A stretch of 64,000 nucleotides of DNA from Consotaella salsifontis (GCF_900167365.1 NZ_FUXL01000006.1:214523-278522); one strand, 5' to 3'; numbered from the stretch's first letter, positions 18,439-28,188 are shown. A program made the numbers and translations. The notes: generated by a model from the sequence alone, not told the origin.

Positions 18439-19262
18439 AATGTTTCTCCGTTTATTGGGTTCGCAATGCTGAAATGCCGTTTATCGGCTTTTCCTTGACT
18501 GGGGATTTCTTGCCTCTACCGAAGACGCAATCCAAAGATGCTACGTCGATCGATCCGCGCATTCATCAATCCCGCTCGCGTCCACGGCTTTCCAAGCCGA
18601 ATACACGCCGAGACTGGCAGAAAAGCGTAATCGCCGATCTCTCCGGTCATTGCGGTCGCCGCGCTTGGCCAGAGCGGCTGCCGAAGGCCGAAATTCGTTT
18701 TCGGCTCAACCATCTGCACTATCCCGTGCGGTGTGACGAACTAAGGTCAACTGGCCTTGAGCGAGTGTTTAAACCGATTTGGATTGGATGGAAAGTGACC
18801 TAAGTCAAAAACCCGGAGATTTTAGAAGGTGCGGTGGACGCCGACTTAGTGGGCACCTCCTCAATTTTAGCGGGACGCGAAAACTCTCTTTTGGCCGCCG
18901 GCGGCGCGACTCCAGGGCGATCCTCATCAGGTATCCCGGGCCATGATTTCATGGTTCGCGAAAAGCCATCTATTTCAAAGAGATCAAGTAGACCGCCAGC
19001 ATTACTGTCAGGAGCTGATCATCGATCAGCACGGCTTCATCCCGGCGACGCAGGCACCTGTCTCCATTCCAGGACGCGTCAAGCTGTCGCCCTCACGTCT
19101 GCCATGCCTCCACTTTCGAAGCGGCCTGCGGCATCATGTCGTAGGAAACCCTACGAAAGCGCCGGGACGATCGGTCTGATCGTTCCCGGCGCAAGAAGCG
19201 AGGCCGCCACCTTCCCTGCCCCTCACAGAGCGGCAGGAAAGGCGTGGCTTATGGCGTTCACC
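18439..19262. other. 824-base region without a supportable gene
   Basis: The region between transaldolase (its promoter side) and the end of the dihydroxyacetone kinase gene. It is less GC-rich than its flanks around 18720-18850. Frames in it have no ribosome sites and random-looking translations. Structure that can be seen: a 7-bp inverted repeat GCTGATC-ATC-GATCAGC at 19014-19030, and two adjacent hairpins at 19139-19156 and 19159-19192, the second probably a terminator. It could conceal a small RNA or a decayed gene. Confidence 0.5.
19159..19192 (-). terminator. long hairpin after dihydroxyacetone kinase gene
   Basis: A 14-bp stem, GCGCCGGGA plus CGATC paired with its complement apart from one bulged base, with a 5-base loop. 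On the minus strand it is followed by TTTCG. A second 7-bp hairpin (19139-19156, TCGTAGG/CCTACGA) directly follows. Probable terminator of the kinase transcript. Confidence 0.6.
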
Positions 19263-20960
19263 TCAAAGGGAATCGGCGATCGCGCGCATCCAGATCGACA
19301 CAGCCTTGGCGCCGCCATCGGGAATGCCGGTGGCGCGGTCGCCGAGATAGCTGGCGCGGCCGAGACGCGCCTTCATCGTCTCGGTTGCCTGGGCACCTTT
19401 CTCCGCCGCATCCGCCGCTGCCTTCCAGGCATCGGCCTGGCTCTTACCGGCATCGACCGCGTCACCGAAGGCCTTTGCCGCCGGGAACAGAGCATCGAGC
19501 ATGGTGCGGTCGCCCTCCTTGGCGCCGCCCAACGTGGAGACCGCTTCGACACCCGCCATGAAGGCCGTGGCGACCTCCTGAGGCGTGGGCGCCGCCTTGC
19601 CGGCTAGTTCGCGCGAGGCGCGCAGGAAGCCGGTGGCGTAGAACGGACCCGACGAGCCGGCGATGGCGCGGCGCAGCGCGTCGCCAATCGACTTCAGACC
19701 AGTCGAGGCATCGGCCCAAGCCACGCCGGAAAGCGCCTGAACGGCCTCGGAGCCACGCTGCATGCTCTGGCCGAGATCGCCGTCACCCGCCTTCGAGTCG
19801 AGTTCGGTCAGCGCGGGCTCTGCCGCGATGAGAGCCTTGCAGGCCGCGTCTGCAGCGGCCTTGACCTTGGCGCCGCCCTCGCCGCCGCTCGTCGCTGTCA
19901 CGGCAGCCGCTTCCGGCTCGGACACGGCAACGACGATGCCGCCGTCTGGCGCGACCTTGCCGCCCCGCGGCCATGCCATCGCGTCCGTTTCCAAATCGAG
20001 CGCCGCGACGCGCGCGTCATCGAGCTTGAAGAGCGACAGCGAGCATCCCGGCATGTCGAGAGCCGAGAGGAAGGTGCCCGTCCAGGAACGTTCGACCTTG
20101 AGACCGCGCTCGCGCAGATGAGCCAGCGCGCCGCGGGCGACGATGGACAGTTCCATCGGCGGCGTCGCGCCAAGCCCGTTCACGAGAAGCGCGAGGCGAT
20201 CCGTCGGCTTGATGTCGAGATCACTGATGATGGTGTCGAGGATCGTCTTGGCGAGTTCGGAGGCCTCCCGCATCTCCCCGCGCTCGACGCCGGCCTCGCC
20301 ATGGATGCCAAGACCGAGCTCGATCTCCGTCTCGCCGAGCGTGAAGCCAGGCTTGCCGACGGCCGGCAGGGTACACGAGCCGAGAGCGACGCCCATGGTG
20401 CCGATGTCGGCGGCCGCCGCGTTGGCAACCTTGACGACTTCCTCAAGGCTCTTGCCGGCTTCGGCGGCGGCGCCTGCGATCTTGTGGACGAAGACCGTGC
20501 CGGCGATGCCGCGGCGGCGGCCCTTCTCGACGGTGTTACGGAGCGCGACGTCGTCGGCGACGAGAACGACTTCGCAGGGAATGCCTTCGGCGCGGGCCAT
20601 TTCGGCGGCGAGGCCGAAGTTCAGGCGGTCGCCGGTGTAGTTCTTGACGACGAGAACGGCGCCGGCCGGCCCCGCGACAGCACGGATGGACGAAAGGACG
20701 GCATCGGTGGAAGGCGAGGTGAACACGTCGCCGGCAACAGCAGCGGTCAGCATGCCCTGGCCGACATAGCCGGCGTGCGCGGGCTCATGACCGCTGCCAC
20801 CACCGGAGATGATCGCCACCTTGCGCTTCTCGGGCGCCGGCAGCGGGTTGCGGACGACCACCATCTCCTTGTCGAGAATGGCGAGATTCGGCGCCTGCGC
20901 GACGATCCCTTCCAGCATCTCCCGGACGACTGCCTTGGGGGAATTGATCAGCTTTTTCAT
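19263..20960 (-). CDS. ATP-dependent dihydroxyacetone kinase, DhaK-DhaL fusion
   Basis: 565 aa. The N-terminal DhaK domain carries IISGGGSGHEPAHAGYVG and the substrate-binding His in GLGIHGEAG. The C-terminal DhaL domain (from about residue 365) carries the Mg-ATP signature DSKAGDGDLGQSMQRG and GAKEGDRTMLDALFPA. The fused form uses ATP instead of PTS phosphate. It phosphorylates dihydroxyacetone, and relatives act on tetruloses such as erythrulose. The start MKKLINSPKAVV is the usual family N-terminus; the frame extends 23 codons upstream without support. It follows an isomerase gene on the same strand after a 436-base gap, so it may have its own promoter. Confidence 0.92.
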   Translation of the reverse strand: MKKLINSPKAVVREMLEGIVAQAPNLAILDKEMVVVRNPLPAPEKRKVAIISGGGSGHEPAHAGYVGQGMLTAAVAGDVFTSPSTDAVLSSIRAVAGPAGAVLVVKNYTGDRLNFGLAAEMARAEGIPCEVVLVADDVALRNTVEKGRRRGIAGTVFVHKIAGAAAEAGKSLEEVVKVANAAAADIGTMGVALGSCTLPAVGKPGFTLGETEIELGLGIHGEAGVERGEMREASELAKTILDTIISDLDIKPTDRLALLVNGLGATPPMELSIVARGALAHLRERGLKVERSWTGTFLSALDMPGCSLSLFKLDDARVAALDLETDAMAWPRGGKVAPDGGIVVAVSEPEAAAVTATSGGEGGAKVKAAADAACKALIAAEPALTELDSKAGDGDLGQSMQRGSEAVQALSGVAWADASTGLKSIGDALRRAIAGSSGPFYATGFLRASRELAGKAAPTPQEVATAFMAGVEAVSTLGGAKEGDRTMLDALFPAAKAFGDAVDAGKSQADAWKAAADAAEKGAQATETMKARLGRASYLGDRATGIPDGGAKAVSIWMRAIADSL

Positions 20961-21396
20961 TGAAGTCGTTTCCGTCCTTGAGTGATTGTTATTGAGTGTT
21001 GAGCGTCCCGCCAAACCCGCGGCCGCCACGCCGCTGCCGGAGCAACCGGACCGCAGTCGTCTCTTTCGCGTTCAGCCGAAATGAAGTCCCGACACGCGGA
21101 CCATCGAGGGGCAGATGACCGGCCAGCCGCGCACGACGCGCGGCTGTGAGCCTTATGGCCGTGTTCGGTCGGGATGAGTCCTGGTTGCATACCACCGATC
21201 GTTTCGAGCACACATTGCCACATTAGATCGAGTGCCCCGGCCCTGCAATCGAGCCTTCCTGCCACACGGCGCCGCACCGTCCGCAACGCCGTTCCCGACC
21301 GTTCTATCGGCCTCTAAATCGATTTGTGTCAAGGTGGCGCGTCGTCTCTCCATGCCGCAGGATCAACGGGCGCGGCGCCGGGCCGCGCCCCTCTCC
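20961..21396. other. 436-base intergenic region upstream of the kinase gene
   Basis: No gene is seen. Two copies of TTGAGTG (20978-20984 and 20992-20998, 14 bases apart) lie about 20 bases before the kinase start, an operator-like direct repeat. A 9-bp GC hairpin (21368-21390, GGGCGCGGC/GCCGCGCCC) follows the isomerase stop codon and may attenuate or end that transcript. Confidence 0.45.
20978..20998 (-). promoter_or_regulatory. direct repeat, possible operator of dihydroxyacetone kinase gene
   Basis: The heptamer CACTCAA (minus strand) occurs twice with one-and-a-half-turn spacing just upstream of the kinase start codon. Direct repeats like this can bind an activator or a repressor. No regulator gene is adjacent, so the assignment is speculative. 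Confidence 0.25.
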
Positions 21397-22083
21397 TCAG
21401 CCGAGAAAACGGTCGTAATCGGAGACGAGCAGATGCGTCGGCGCGACGTCTTCTTCTATAGTGGAGAAGCGGCCGATGGGCTCGCGGAAGATGTTGTCGG
21501 TGAGGTCGTCGTTGACCGTGGAAACCTCGCCGATGAAGACGTCGCCGCCCTCTCCCCAGAAGGCGTGCCACACGCCGGGAAGAAGCGTGACGCTTTCGCC
21601 CGGATCGAGCGACAGCCGGCTGCCCGCCTTCATGCGGCGCAAGATGCCGTCGGTCGGGACGACGACCTCGGCGTTCTCGTCAACGTTGCCGTCGGCATCG
21701 GACATGTAGAGTTCCAGCACCAGCTTGCCGCCGCCGCGATTGATGATGTCCTCGGCCTTCACCACGTGCCGGTGCATCGGCGAGATCTGATCCTTGCGCG
21801 AGATCATCGCCTTTTCAGCGTAGAGCATGCCGCGCCCGGTTCCGAGGTCGGCGGCCCGCCCATTGCGCACGGTGAAGAGAAAGAGGCCAAGTTCGTCGAA
21901 CTTGCCCTGGCCGTAATCCGTCACGTCCCATCCCAGCCGTGCATCGATGATACCGCCGATCTCCGCTCGGCGCGCCTTCATCTCATCCGGGCTGAAATAG
22001 GCAAAGGGCGGCAGCACATAGCCGAACGAGCGGATAAAGCTGTCGGCCTCTTCGATAATCTCGTTGATTCTCGACCGTTGCAT
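21397..22083 (-). CDS. D-lyxose/D-mannose isomerase family protein (cupin)
   Basis: 228 aa cupin-fold protein. The metal site is suggested by SPMHRHVVKAEDIINRGGG (two His and a Glu) and a later His in LLPGVWHAFWGEGG. This matches D-lyxose ketol-isomerases, which interconvert D-lyxose and D-xylulose, or D-mannose and D-fructose. The start MQRSRINEI has GGAGGAG at good spacing; the longer frame would begin at a TTG inside that ribosome site. It lies 91 bases after a Gfo/Idh/MocA gene on the same strand, so the two are probably co-transcribed. The actual sugar substrate is unproven. Confidence 0.85.
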   Translation of the reverse strand: MQRSRINEIIEEADSFIRSFGYVLPPFAYFSPDEMKARRAEIGGIIDARLGWDVTDYGQGKFDELGLFLFTVRNGRAADLGTGRGMLYAEKAMISRKDQISPMHRHVVKAEDIINRGGGKLVLELYMSDADGNVDENAEVVVPTDGILRRMKAGSRLSLDPGESVTLLPGVWHAFWGEGGDVFIGEVSTVNDDLTDNIFREPIGRFSTIEEDVAPTHLLVSDYDRFLG

Positions 22084-22174
22084 CGTTGCAAACTCCTCCA
22101 AGGGTCCAAATCAGGTGTCGCGCGACGTGGGCCCGCCGTCAAGCACGGACAGATGCGACGAGGGAGCGTAAGCG

Positions 22175-23200
22175 CTACTCGGCCGGCTGAACCGTCGCTC
22201 CGCCTGCGGCGACCAGCGCGTCAATCAAGTGGTGGACAGCCAGCGCATTCCGGCCGGTCACGCGCGGCGCGCGTCCTTCATCCAAAGCATCGAGAAAGTC
22301 CGCGATGACGGCACGGTGCCATTCGTGAGGAAAATCCATGGGGTTGGCGCCGGTGCCGCCGGTTGTCGTCAGCGGCTCGACTGCTTCCCTCATGCCGTCT
22401 TGGTAGGCAATCGAAAGGCTTGTCCCGGCGAGAACCGCCGTGCCCTTGGTACCGATGATCTCGATCTTCTCCGGAAAGCCCGGATAGGCGGCCGTCGTCG
22501 CGTCGATGACGCCCAAAGCGCCGCTGGCATAGCGCACCGCCGCGACGACCAGATCTTCCGTCTCCATGCGATGGACCGACGAAGTGGTCGAAAAGCCCCG
22601 CACCTCCGCCACCGGGCCAACCAGGCTCAGCATCAGATCCAGCGTGTGAATGCCCTGGGTGAGCAGCACGCCGCCGCCATCGCGCGCGAAGGTCCCGCGC
22701 CCGGCTTCATCGTAATAGCTCTGGGGCCGCCAGAGGCGGATGGAGGTAGAGCAGCTGACAATCGCGCCGAGGCCTCCCTCCGCGAGTCGAGCGGCTAGGC
22801 GTCCGGCGCTCTCGCGAAAGCGATGCTGCAGCACGACACCGAGCGTCACCCCCGCTTCCTCGCAAACCCGCACCATCTCGGCAGCTCGATCCGTGGTGAT
22901 CTCCAGCGGCTTCTCCAGCAGCACATGCTTGCCTGCCGCCGCGCAGCGCTGCACGATATCGAGGTGGGAGTTCGGCGGCGTCAGTACGATGACGCTGTCG
23001 ACGCTATCGTCCTCCAGGATCATCTCCAGCCGGTCAGCAAGCGGGAAGGCAAACTCTGCCGCGAAGGCGCTGCGCCGCGCCTCGGTCGGGCTGAAGGCCC
23101 AGGCCACGTCCACGCGGGACTCGAGGTCAAGCAGGCTGCGGGCATGAACGCCGGCCACCATTCCGAGGCCCACCAACGCCGTCCTGTGCCGCTTCGTCAT
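22175..23200 (-). CDS. Gfo/Idh/MocA family oxidoreductase (divergent from ilvD)
   Basis: 341 aa. The N-terminal Rossmann fold reads TALVGLGMVAGVHARSLLD, followed by VIVLTPPNSHLD and the catalytic EKPLEI block. The C-terminal alpha/beta domain includes RDGGGVLLTQGIHTLDLMLSLVG, where the conserved His sits. These NAD(P)-dependent enzymes oxidise or reduce sugar carbons. The start is at the second of two adjacent ATGs behind GGGGAGG. It is probably the first gene of an operon with the lyxose-isomerase-like gene. A signal peptide is absent. Substrate unknown. Confidence 0.9.
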   Translation of the reverse strand: MTKRHRTALVGLGMVAGVHARSLLDLESRVDVAWAFSPTEARRSAFAAEFAFPLADRLEMILEDDSVDSVIVLTPPNSHLDIVQRCAAAGKHVLLEKPLEITTDRAAEMVRVCEEAGVTLGVVLQHRFRESAGRLAARLAEGGLGAIVSCSTSIRLWRPQSYYDEAGRGTFARDGGGVLLTQGIHTLDLMLSLVGPVAEVRGFSTTSSVHRMETEDLVVAAVRYASGALGVIDATTAAYPGFPEKIEIIGTKGTAVLAGTSLSIAYQDGMREAVEPLTTTGGTGANPMDFPHEWHRAVIADFLDALDEGRAPRVTGRNALAVHHLIDALVAAGGATVQPAE

Positions 23201-23370
23201 CATCGCCTCCCCGCGCATTTCGGCACATAAAGCCTTATGTGGCGCCCTCGAACAAGGCGCCAACCGGCCCGGTCCGTCTCGGCACTTGCATCTCCAGCCT
23301 CGAGCGCCGATAGAGAGAGTCTGCCTTTTAGACAAGAACGAGTGCGAACGATCGCCAGCTAGGATTATTC

Positions 23371-25203
23371 ATGCCTCCTTATCGCTCACGCACCACGACT
23401 CATGGACGGAACATGGCGGGCGCGCGCGGCTTGTGGCGCGCCACCGGTGTCAAGGATGGAGACTTCGGCAAACCCATCATCGCCGTCGTCAATTCCTTCA
23501 CGCAGTTTGTGCCGGGACACGTCCATCTCAAGGACCTCGGCCAGCTGGTCGCACGCGAGATCGAGCAGGCAGGCGGCATCGCCAAGGAATTCAATACCAT
23601 CGCGGTGGATGACGGCATCGCCATGGGCCATGACGGCATGCTCTATTCGTTGCCCTCGCGCGAGCTCATCGCCGACAGCGTCGAATACATGGTCAATGCC
23701 CACTGCGCCGATGCCATGGTCTGCATCTCCAATTGCGACAAAATCACGCCGGGAATGCTGATGGCTGCCATGCGGCTCAACATCCCGGTCGTGTTCGTCT
23801 CCGGCGGGCCGATGGAGGCCGGCAAGGTGCAACTCTCCGATGGCAAGATCCACGCCGTGGATCTGATCGACGCGATGGTGGCCGCGGGCGACGACGCGGT
23901 CGCCGAGGCCGACGTGCTCGCCTACGAGCAGAACGCCTGCCCGACCTGCGGCTCATGCTCGGGCATGTTCACCGCCAACTCGATGAACTGCCTGACCGAG
24001 GCGCTCGGCCTTTCCTTGCCCGGCAACGGCACGACGCTCGCCACCCATGCCGACCGCAAGCGCCTGTTCGTCGAAGCCGGTCACCTCATCGTCGACCTCG
24101 CGCGTCGCTACTACGAGCAGGATGACGAAAGCGTGCTGCCGCGCGCGATCGCCGGGAAGCCGGCCTTCGAGAACGCCATGTCGCTGGATATCGCCATGGG
24201 CGGCTCCACCAACACGGTGCTTCACATCCTCGCCGCCGCGCAGGAAGGCGGCATCGATTTCACCATGGACGACATCGACCGCCTGTCGCGCCAGGTGCCG
24301 TGCCTCTGCAAGGTGGCGCCGGCCGTCGCCAGCGTTCACGTCGAGGACGTTCACCGCGCCGGCGGCATCATGTCGATCCTCGGCGAGCTCGATCGGGGTG
24401 GGCTGATCAACCGCGACCAGCCGACCGTGCACGCCGTGACGATGGGCGACGCGATCGACCGAAACGACATCACGCGCACCAATTCCGACAGCGTCGCGAC
24501 CTTCTACAAGGCGGCGCCGGGCGGTGTGCGCACGCAGGTGGCCTTCAGCCAGGAGTCGCGCTGGAAGGAGCTGGATACCGACCGCCAGGCGGGCGTCATC
24601 CGCTCGGTCGAGCATCCGTTCTCCAAGGACGGCGGCCTCGCCGTGCTCAAGGGCAACATCGCGCTCGACGGCTGCATCGTGAAGACCGCCGGCGTCGACG
24701 CCTCGATCCTGAAGTTCTCAGGGCCCGCGCGGGTCTTCGAGAGCCAGGACGCCACGGTGAAGGCGATCCTGTCGAACGAGGTCAAGCCCGGAGACGTCGT
24801 CGTCATCCGCTACGAAGGTCCGCGCGGCGGCCCCGGCATGCAGGAGATGCTCTATCCAACGAGCTACCTGAAGTCGAAAGGACTCGGCAAGGCTTGCGCC
24901 CTCATCACCGACGGCCGGTTCTCCGGCGGCACGTCCGGCCTATCCATCGGCCATGTCTCGCCTGAGGCGGCTGAGGGCGGAGCCATCGGCTTGGTGCGCG
25001 AGGGCGATACGATCGAGATCGACATCCCGAACCGGACCATCCATCTCGCCGTCGACGATGCCGAGCTGGCGCGCCGCCAGGCCGAACAGGACGAGAAGGG
25101 CTGGCAGCCGGCCGAGCCGCGCAAGCGGCATGTCTCTGCGGCCTTGCGCGCCTATGCGGCAATGACCACCAGCGCGGCGACCGGCGCGGTTCGCAAGATA
25201 TGA
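23371..25203 (+). CDS. ilvD: dihydroxy-acid dehydratase
   Basis: 610 aa, full length for the branched-chain amino acid enzyme that converts dihydroxyacids to 2-keto acids. It carries the iron-sulphur cysteine motifs [12 protein letters not shown] and [19 protein letters not shown], and the family N-terminus [20 protein letters not shown]. The C-terminal block [23 protein letters not shown] is typical. Length and sequence style fit biosynthetic IlvD better than the sugar-acid dehydratases Edd or AraD-like relatives. The sugar-metabolism context raises that question but does not settle it. The next gene starts 46 bases downstream. Confidence 0.94.
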   Translation: MPPYRSRTTTHGRNMAGARGLWRATGVKDGDFGKPIIAVVNSFTQFVPGHVHLKDLGQLVAREIEQAGGIAKEFNTIAVDDGIAMGHDGMLYSLPSRELIADSVEYMVNAHCADAMVCISNCDKITPGMLMAAMRLNIPVVFVSGGPMEAGKVQLSDGKIHAVDLIDAMVAAGDDAVAEADVLAYEQNACPTCGSCSGMFTANSMNCLTEALGLSLPGNGTTLATHADRKRLFVEAGHLIVDLARRYYEQDDESVLPRAIAGKPAFENAMSLDIAMGGSTNTVLHILAAAQEGGIDFTMDDIDRLSRQVPCLCKVAPAVASVHVEDVHRAGGIMSILGELDRGGLINRDQPTVHAVTMGDAIDRNDITRTNSDSVATFYKAAPGGVRTQVAFSQESRWKELDTDRQAGVIRSVEHPFSKDGGLAVLKGNIALDGCIVKTAGVDASILKFSGPARVFESQDATVKAILSNEVKPGDVVVIRYEGPRGGPGMQEMLYPTSYLKSKGLGKACALITDGRFSGGTSGLSIGHVSPEAAEGGAIGLVREGDTIEIDIPNRTIHLAVDDAELARRQAEQDEKGWQPAEPRKRHVSAALRAYAAMTTSAATGAVRKI

Positions 25204-25249
25204 GCGCGAGGCGGAAAAAAGCCCGCGTTTGAATGAGGGAGGTCTGAGG

Positions 25250-26200
25250 ATGGGCGCCAGGATCGGTGTCATCGGTTGCGGCAACTGGGGTCGCAACCAC
25301 ATTCGCACGCTTAAGGAAATCGGCGCGCTTTGCGCCATAGCCGATCGCGACGCGGAGCGCGCGGCAGCCTTCGGCCAGCAATACGGCGTTCCCGCCATGA
25401 CGCCTGAAGAGGCCATCGCCAGTGATGGCCTCGACGCCCTGGTGCTCGCCCTACCCGTTCAAGCCCATGCGCCAACGGCGCGCGCCGCTTTCGAAGCCGG
25501 CAAGGATGTGCTGATCGAGAAGCCGGTGGCGCTCGACCCTGCCGAGGCGGAAAAGACGGCTCTGACCGCCGCGAAGTTCGAGCGCATCATGATGGTCGGT
25601 CATGTCCTGCGCTATCACCCGATCTACCAGCAGGTGCTCGATCTCGTGCGCTCCGGCCGCATCGGCGAGCCGCGCCATGTCATCTCCAATCGGCTGGCGC
25701 TCGGCCGCTTCTTCACCATGGACGCCGTCTGGGATCTCGCGCCCCACGACCTATCACAGGTTCTTCCGATCGCGGGCGAAATCCCCGTAAAGGTCGAGAC
25801 AATTCGCCGCAAGGTGCTCGGCGACGATACCGACTCGGCCGACATCACACTGTCCTTCGCATCGGGAATGACAGCGGAGATCCACATCTCCCGAATCTCG
25901 CCCTACCGCGACCGGCGCTTCTCAGTGATCGGCTCGGAGGGAATGCTGGTGTTCGACGACCTCGCGCCGGAAGGCCAGAAGCTGGCGATCTATGCCCATC
26001 GCGTCTGGCGCGAGGGAAGCGGCTTCGCCTGCGCCAGCGCCGAGCCGGAATTCATGGCGACGCAGACCGGGATGCCGCTCGAGCGCGAACTGCGCCATTT
26101 CATCGAATGTGTCGAGACGCGGCGCGCGCCGCTGACGGGTCCGGAAGAGGCGATCGAGACCGTTCGGATCCTTTCTCAGGCATCGCCCGTCGGTGCCTGA
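25250..26200 (+). CDS. Gfo/Idh/MocA family oxidoreductase (downstream of ilvD)
   Basis: 316 aa. The Rossmann motif IGVIGCGNWGRNHIRTL and LVLALPVQAHAPTA are followed by EKPVALD with the catalytic Lys. Later the conserved substrate-site block AVWDLAPHDLSQVLPIAG is seen, a pattern shared with sugar-nucleotide dehydrogenases of the WlbA group. The start is placed at the ATG behind AGGGAGGT. It probably shares a transcript with ilvD and ends at a strong terminator. It is only distantly similar to the other oxidoreductase nearby, so it is not a recent duplicate. Substrate unknown. Confidence 0.88.
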   Translation: MGARIGVIGCGNWGRNHIRTLKEIGALCAIADRDAERAAAFGQQYGVPAMTPEEAIASDGLDALVLALPVQAHAPTARAAFEAGKDVLIEKPVALDPAEAEKTALTAAKFERIMMVGHVLRYHPIYQQVLDLVRSGRIGEPRHVISNRLALGRFFTMDAVWDLAPHDLSQVLPIAGEIPVKVETIRRKVLGDDTDSADITLSFASGMTAEIHISRISPYRDRRFSVIGSEGMLVFDDLAPEGQKLAIYAHRVWREGSGFACASAEPEFMATQTGMPLERELRHFIECVETRRAPLTGPEEAIETVRILSQASPVGA

Positions 26201-26240
26201 CGGTCATCTGCGGGGCATCTGTCGCCTCTCGCCCGATTGC

Positions 26241-26281
26241 ACACCAGCTCCGGCCGAACACCTCTGGAGCTGGTGTTTTTT
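26241..26281 (+). terminator. strong intrinsic terminator after ilvD-oxidoreductase transcript
   Basis: A perfect 11-bp stem (ACACCAGCTCC and its complement) with a 14-base loop, then TTTTT. It separates this transcript from convergent mnmA. Confidence 0.88.
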
Positions 26282-26320
26282 AAAGTTGCTAGGCGCCCAG
26301 CGCTGAAGAGATGCCGGCCG

Positions 26321-27502
26321 CTATCGGGCCGAAGCAGCAATCTTGGCGGGCTCAGCGAAGCTCAGCAGGGGTTCGGTTCCAGCGATCACGCCGCCCCCCA
26401 AAACGCGCGAGCCGGCGCCCTCCCCGTCATAGAAGACGCACGCCTGTCCCGGCGCGACCCCGTCCTCGCCTTCCAGAAGCGAGACCACCAACTGACCGTC
26501 GTTCCCCAATGTGAGAGAGGCGGGCGCTGGCGGCCTGGTGGAGCGAACCTTCACAAAGATCTCCCGCTCCGCCTTCGCCGCCGCCTCCACGGGCTCCTCG
26601 CCCAACCAATTGACGGAGCGCAGGCGAATGCGCCGCGTCGCCAACGCCTCGCGCGGCCCGACGATCACCTCGCGGCGCTGGGCGTCGATCGCCACGACAT
26701 AGAGCGGCTCGCCCAGCGCCACGCCGATCCCGCGCCTCTGCCCGATGGTGAAATGCAGAATGCCGTCATGACGGCCAAGATGACGCCCGTCCACATGGAC
26801 GATGTCGCCCGCCTCGCCGGCACCCGGCCGCAGCTTCTCGATAATGTCGCTGTATTTGCCTTTGGCGACGAAACAGATGTCCTGGCTGTCGGGCTTGTCG
26901 GCAACCGCCAGATCGTACCGGGCCGCGAGCGCCCGCGTCTCAGGCTTTGTCAGCCGACCGAGCGGAAACCGCAAGAAGTCGATCTGCTCCTGGGTCGTCG
27001 CATAGAGGAAGTAGCTCTGGTCGCGGTCGAGGTCGGTGGGGCGGAAAAGACCCCGGCGACCTCCACCAAGGGAGCGGCTGTCGATGTAGTGGCCCGTCGC
27101 CAGGGCATCGGCCTTGAGATCCCGAGCTGTGGCCAAAAGATCACGAAACTTGACCGTCTGATTGCAGGACACGCAGGGAACCGGTGTTTCGCCGGCCAGA
27201 TAGCTTTCGGTGAAGGGATCGATCACCGCCTCGCGAAAGCGATCCTCGTAATCGAGCACGTAATGCGGAATGCCGATGGCCTCGGAGACGCGACGGGCAT
27301 CGTAAATATCCTGCCCCGCGCAGCAAGACCGCGTCCGTGTGGCGACCTCACCCGCGTCGTAAAGCTGAAGGGTTATCCCGACGACGTCGTAGCCTTCTTC
27401 TTTGAGCATTGCCGCCACAACGGAGGAATCGACGCCTCCAGACATGGCCACAACGACGCGCGTGTCGGCCGGCGACTTCGGCAGATCAAGGCTGTTCAGC
27501 AT
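26321..27502 (-). CDS. mnmA: tRNA-specific 2-thiouridylase MnmA
   Basis: 393 aa. It adds sulphur at the wobble uridine of tRNA-Glu, tRNA-Gln and tRNA-Lys. The PP-loop ATP site is [13 protein letters not shown]. The catalytic cysteines sit in [13 protein letters not shown] and [14 protein letters not shown], then DQSYFLY and [11 protein letters not shown] are further family blocks. The start [10 protein letters not shown] has GGAGAG at good spacing; a GTG eight codons upstream is less likely. It stands alone between two terminators or intergenic regions. Confidence 0.95.
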   Translation of the reverse strand: MLNSLDLPKSPADTRVVVAMSGGVDSSVVAAMLKEEGYDVVGITLQLYDAGEVATRTRSCCAGQDIYDARRVSEAIGIPHYVLDYEDRFREAVIDPFTESYLAGETPVPCVSCNQTVKFRDLLATARDLKADALATGHYIDSRSLGGGRRGLFRPTDLDRDQSYFLYATTQEQIDFLRFPLGRLTKPETRALAARYDLAVADKPDSQDICFVAKGKYSDIIEKLRPGAGEAGDIVHVDGRHLGRHDGILHFTIGQRRGIGVALGEPLYVVAIDAQRREVIVGPREALATRRIRLRSVNWLGEEPVEAAAKAEREIFVKVRSTRPPAPASLTLGNDGQLVVSLLEGEDGVAPGQACVFYDGEGAGSRVLGGGVIAGTEPLLSFAEPAKIAASAR

Positions 27503-27710
27503 GAAAGGCTCTCCGGCGACGGGCACTGACCCGCGCTATTTAAAGATGCGCAGCCCTCTTTCCAATGCCTTTCCCTCCCCGGCCGTGCCAGAAGCCGGCC
27601 TCAGCGCGCCTAAAGTTGTTATCGAATTGTTACGACAGGCTTAGGAGAAATTTAAAAACAAGGCGCTAAGGTCAACGACGATTAGGTCTTTGAGATGCGT
27701 AGAGAGTGCA

Positions 27711-28001
27711 ATGACCGATCAGGTCCGACCAAGAGTGAAATATGTTATAGGACCGGATGGAAGTCCGCTGACTATTGCTGATCTTCCACCTTCCGATACT
27801 CGTCGCTGGGTCATTCGCCGCAAGGCGGAGGTCGTGGCGGCCGTGCGTGGCGGGCTTCTCAGCCTTGATGAAGCTTGTTCGCGCTATACCCTGACGGTGG
27901 AGGAATTCCTTTCCTGGCAGACTTCTATCGACCAGCACGGTCTTGCCGGCTTGCGCACGACCCAGCTTCAGGAATACAGAAAAAAGCAGGAATATCACTG
28001 A
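27711..28001 (+). CDS. sciP: SciP-type CtrA inhibitor (DUF1153)
   Basis: 96 aa helix-turn-helix protein. Core sequence: YVIGPDGSPLTIADLPPSDTRRWVIRRKAEVVAAVRGGLLSLDEACSRYTLTVEEFLSWQ, the DUF1153 signature. In Caulobacter SciP binds CtrA and blocks activation of CtrA-dependent promoters in late predivisional cells. The ATG follows AGAGAG; a TTG seven codons upstream is disfavoured. It sits about 1 kb from ctrA with fliJ between, and ends at a 14-bp-stem terminator. Function is inferred from the family; the sequence identity is clear. Confidence 0.92.
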   Translation: MTDQVRPRVKYVIGPDGSPLTIADLPPSDTRRWVIRRKAEVVAAVRGGLLSLDEACSRYTLTVEEFLSWQTSIDQHGLAGLRTTQLQEYRKKQEYH

Positions 28002-28021
28002 CATTTGTCAGCGACTGCTAA

Positions 28022-28054
28022 CGAAAAAAGCCGGCCTCGCGCCGGCTTTTTTCG
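28022..28054. terminator. strong bidirectional terminator after sciP
   Basis: A perfect 14-bp stem from CGAAAAAAGCCGGC to its complement, with a 5-base loop. The A and T runs inside the stem give a U-tract on both strands. Confidence 0.9.
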
Positions 28055-28188
28055 TTTCAGGATTTCGCGCATTCACCGACCACGAGAAAGAGCAACGCTT
28101 CTCTGCGTACAGATCGACAGCGACCGGACAGGACGTCGGGATCTACCTTGCCAGAGCCAGGGTCGCCTTTTCCGGCCCACACAGACGC

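Noticed and set aside
18834..19607. 257-codon plus-strand frame overlapping the end of the dihydroxyacetone kinase gene
   Set aside because: No ribosome site, random composition in the intergenic part, and the rest is a kinase shadow.
26237..27529. 430-codon plus-strand frame opposite mnmA
   Set aside because: Antisense shadow of mnmA, and it begins inside a strong terminator hairpin.
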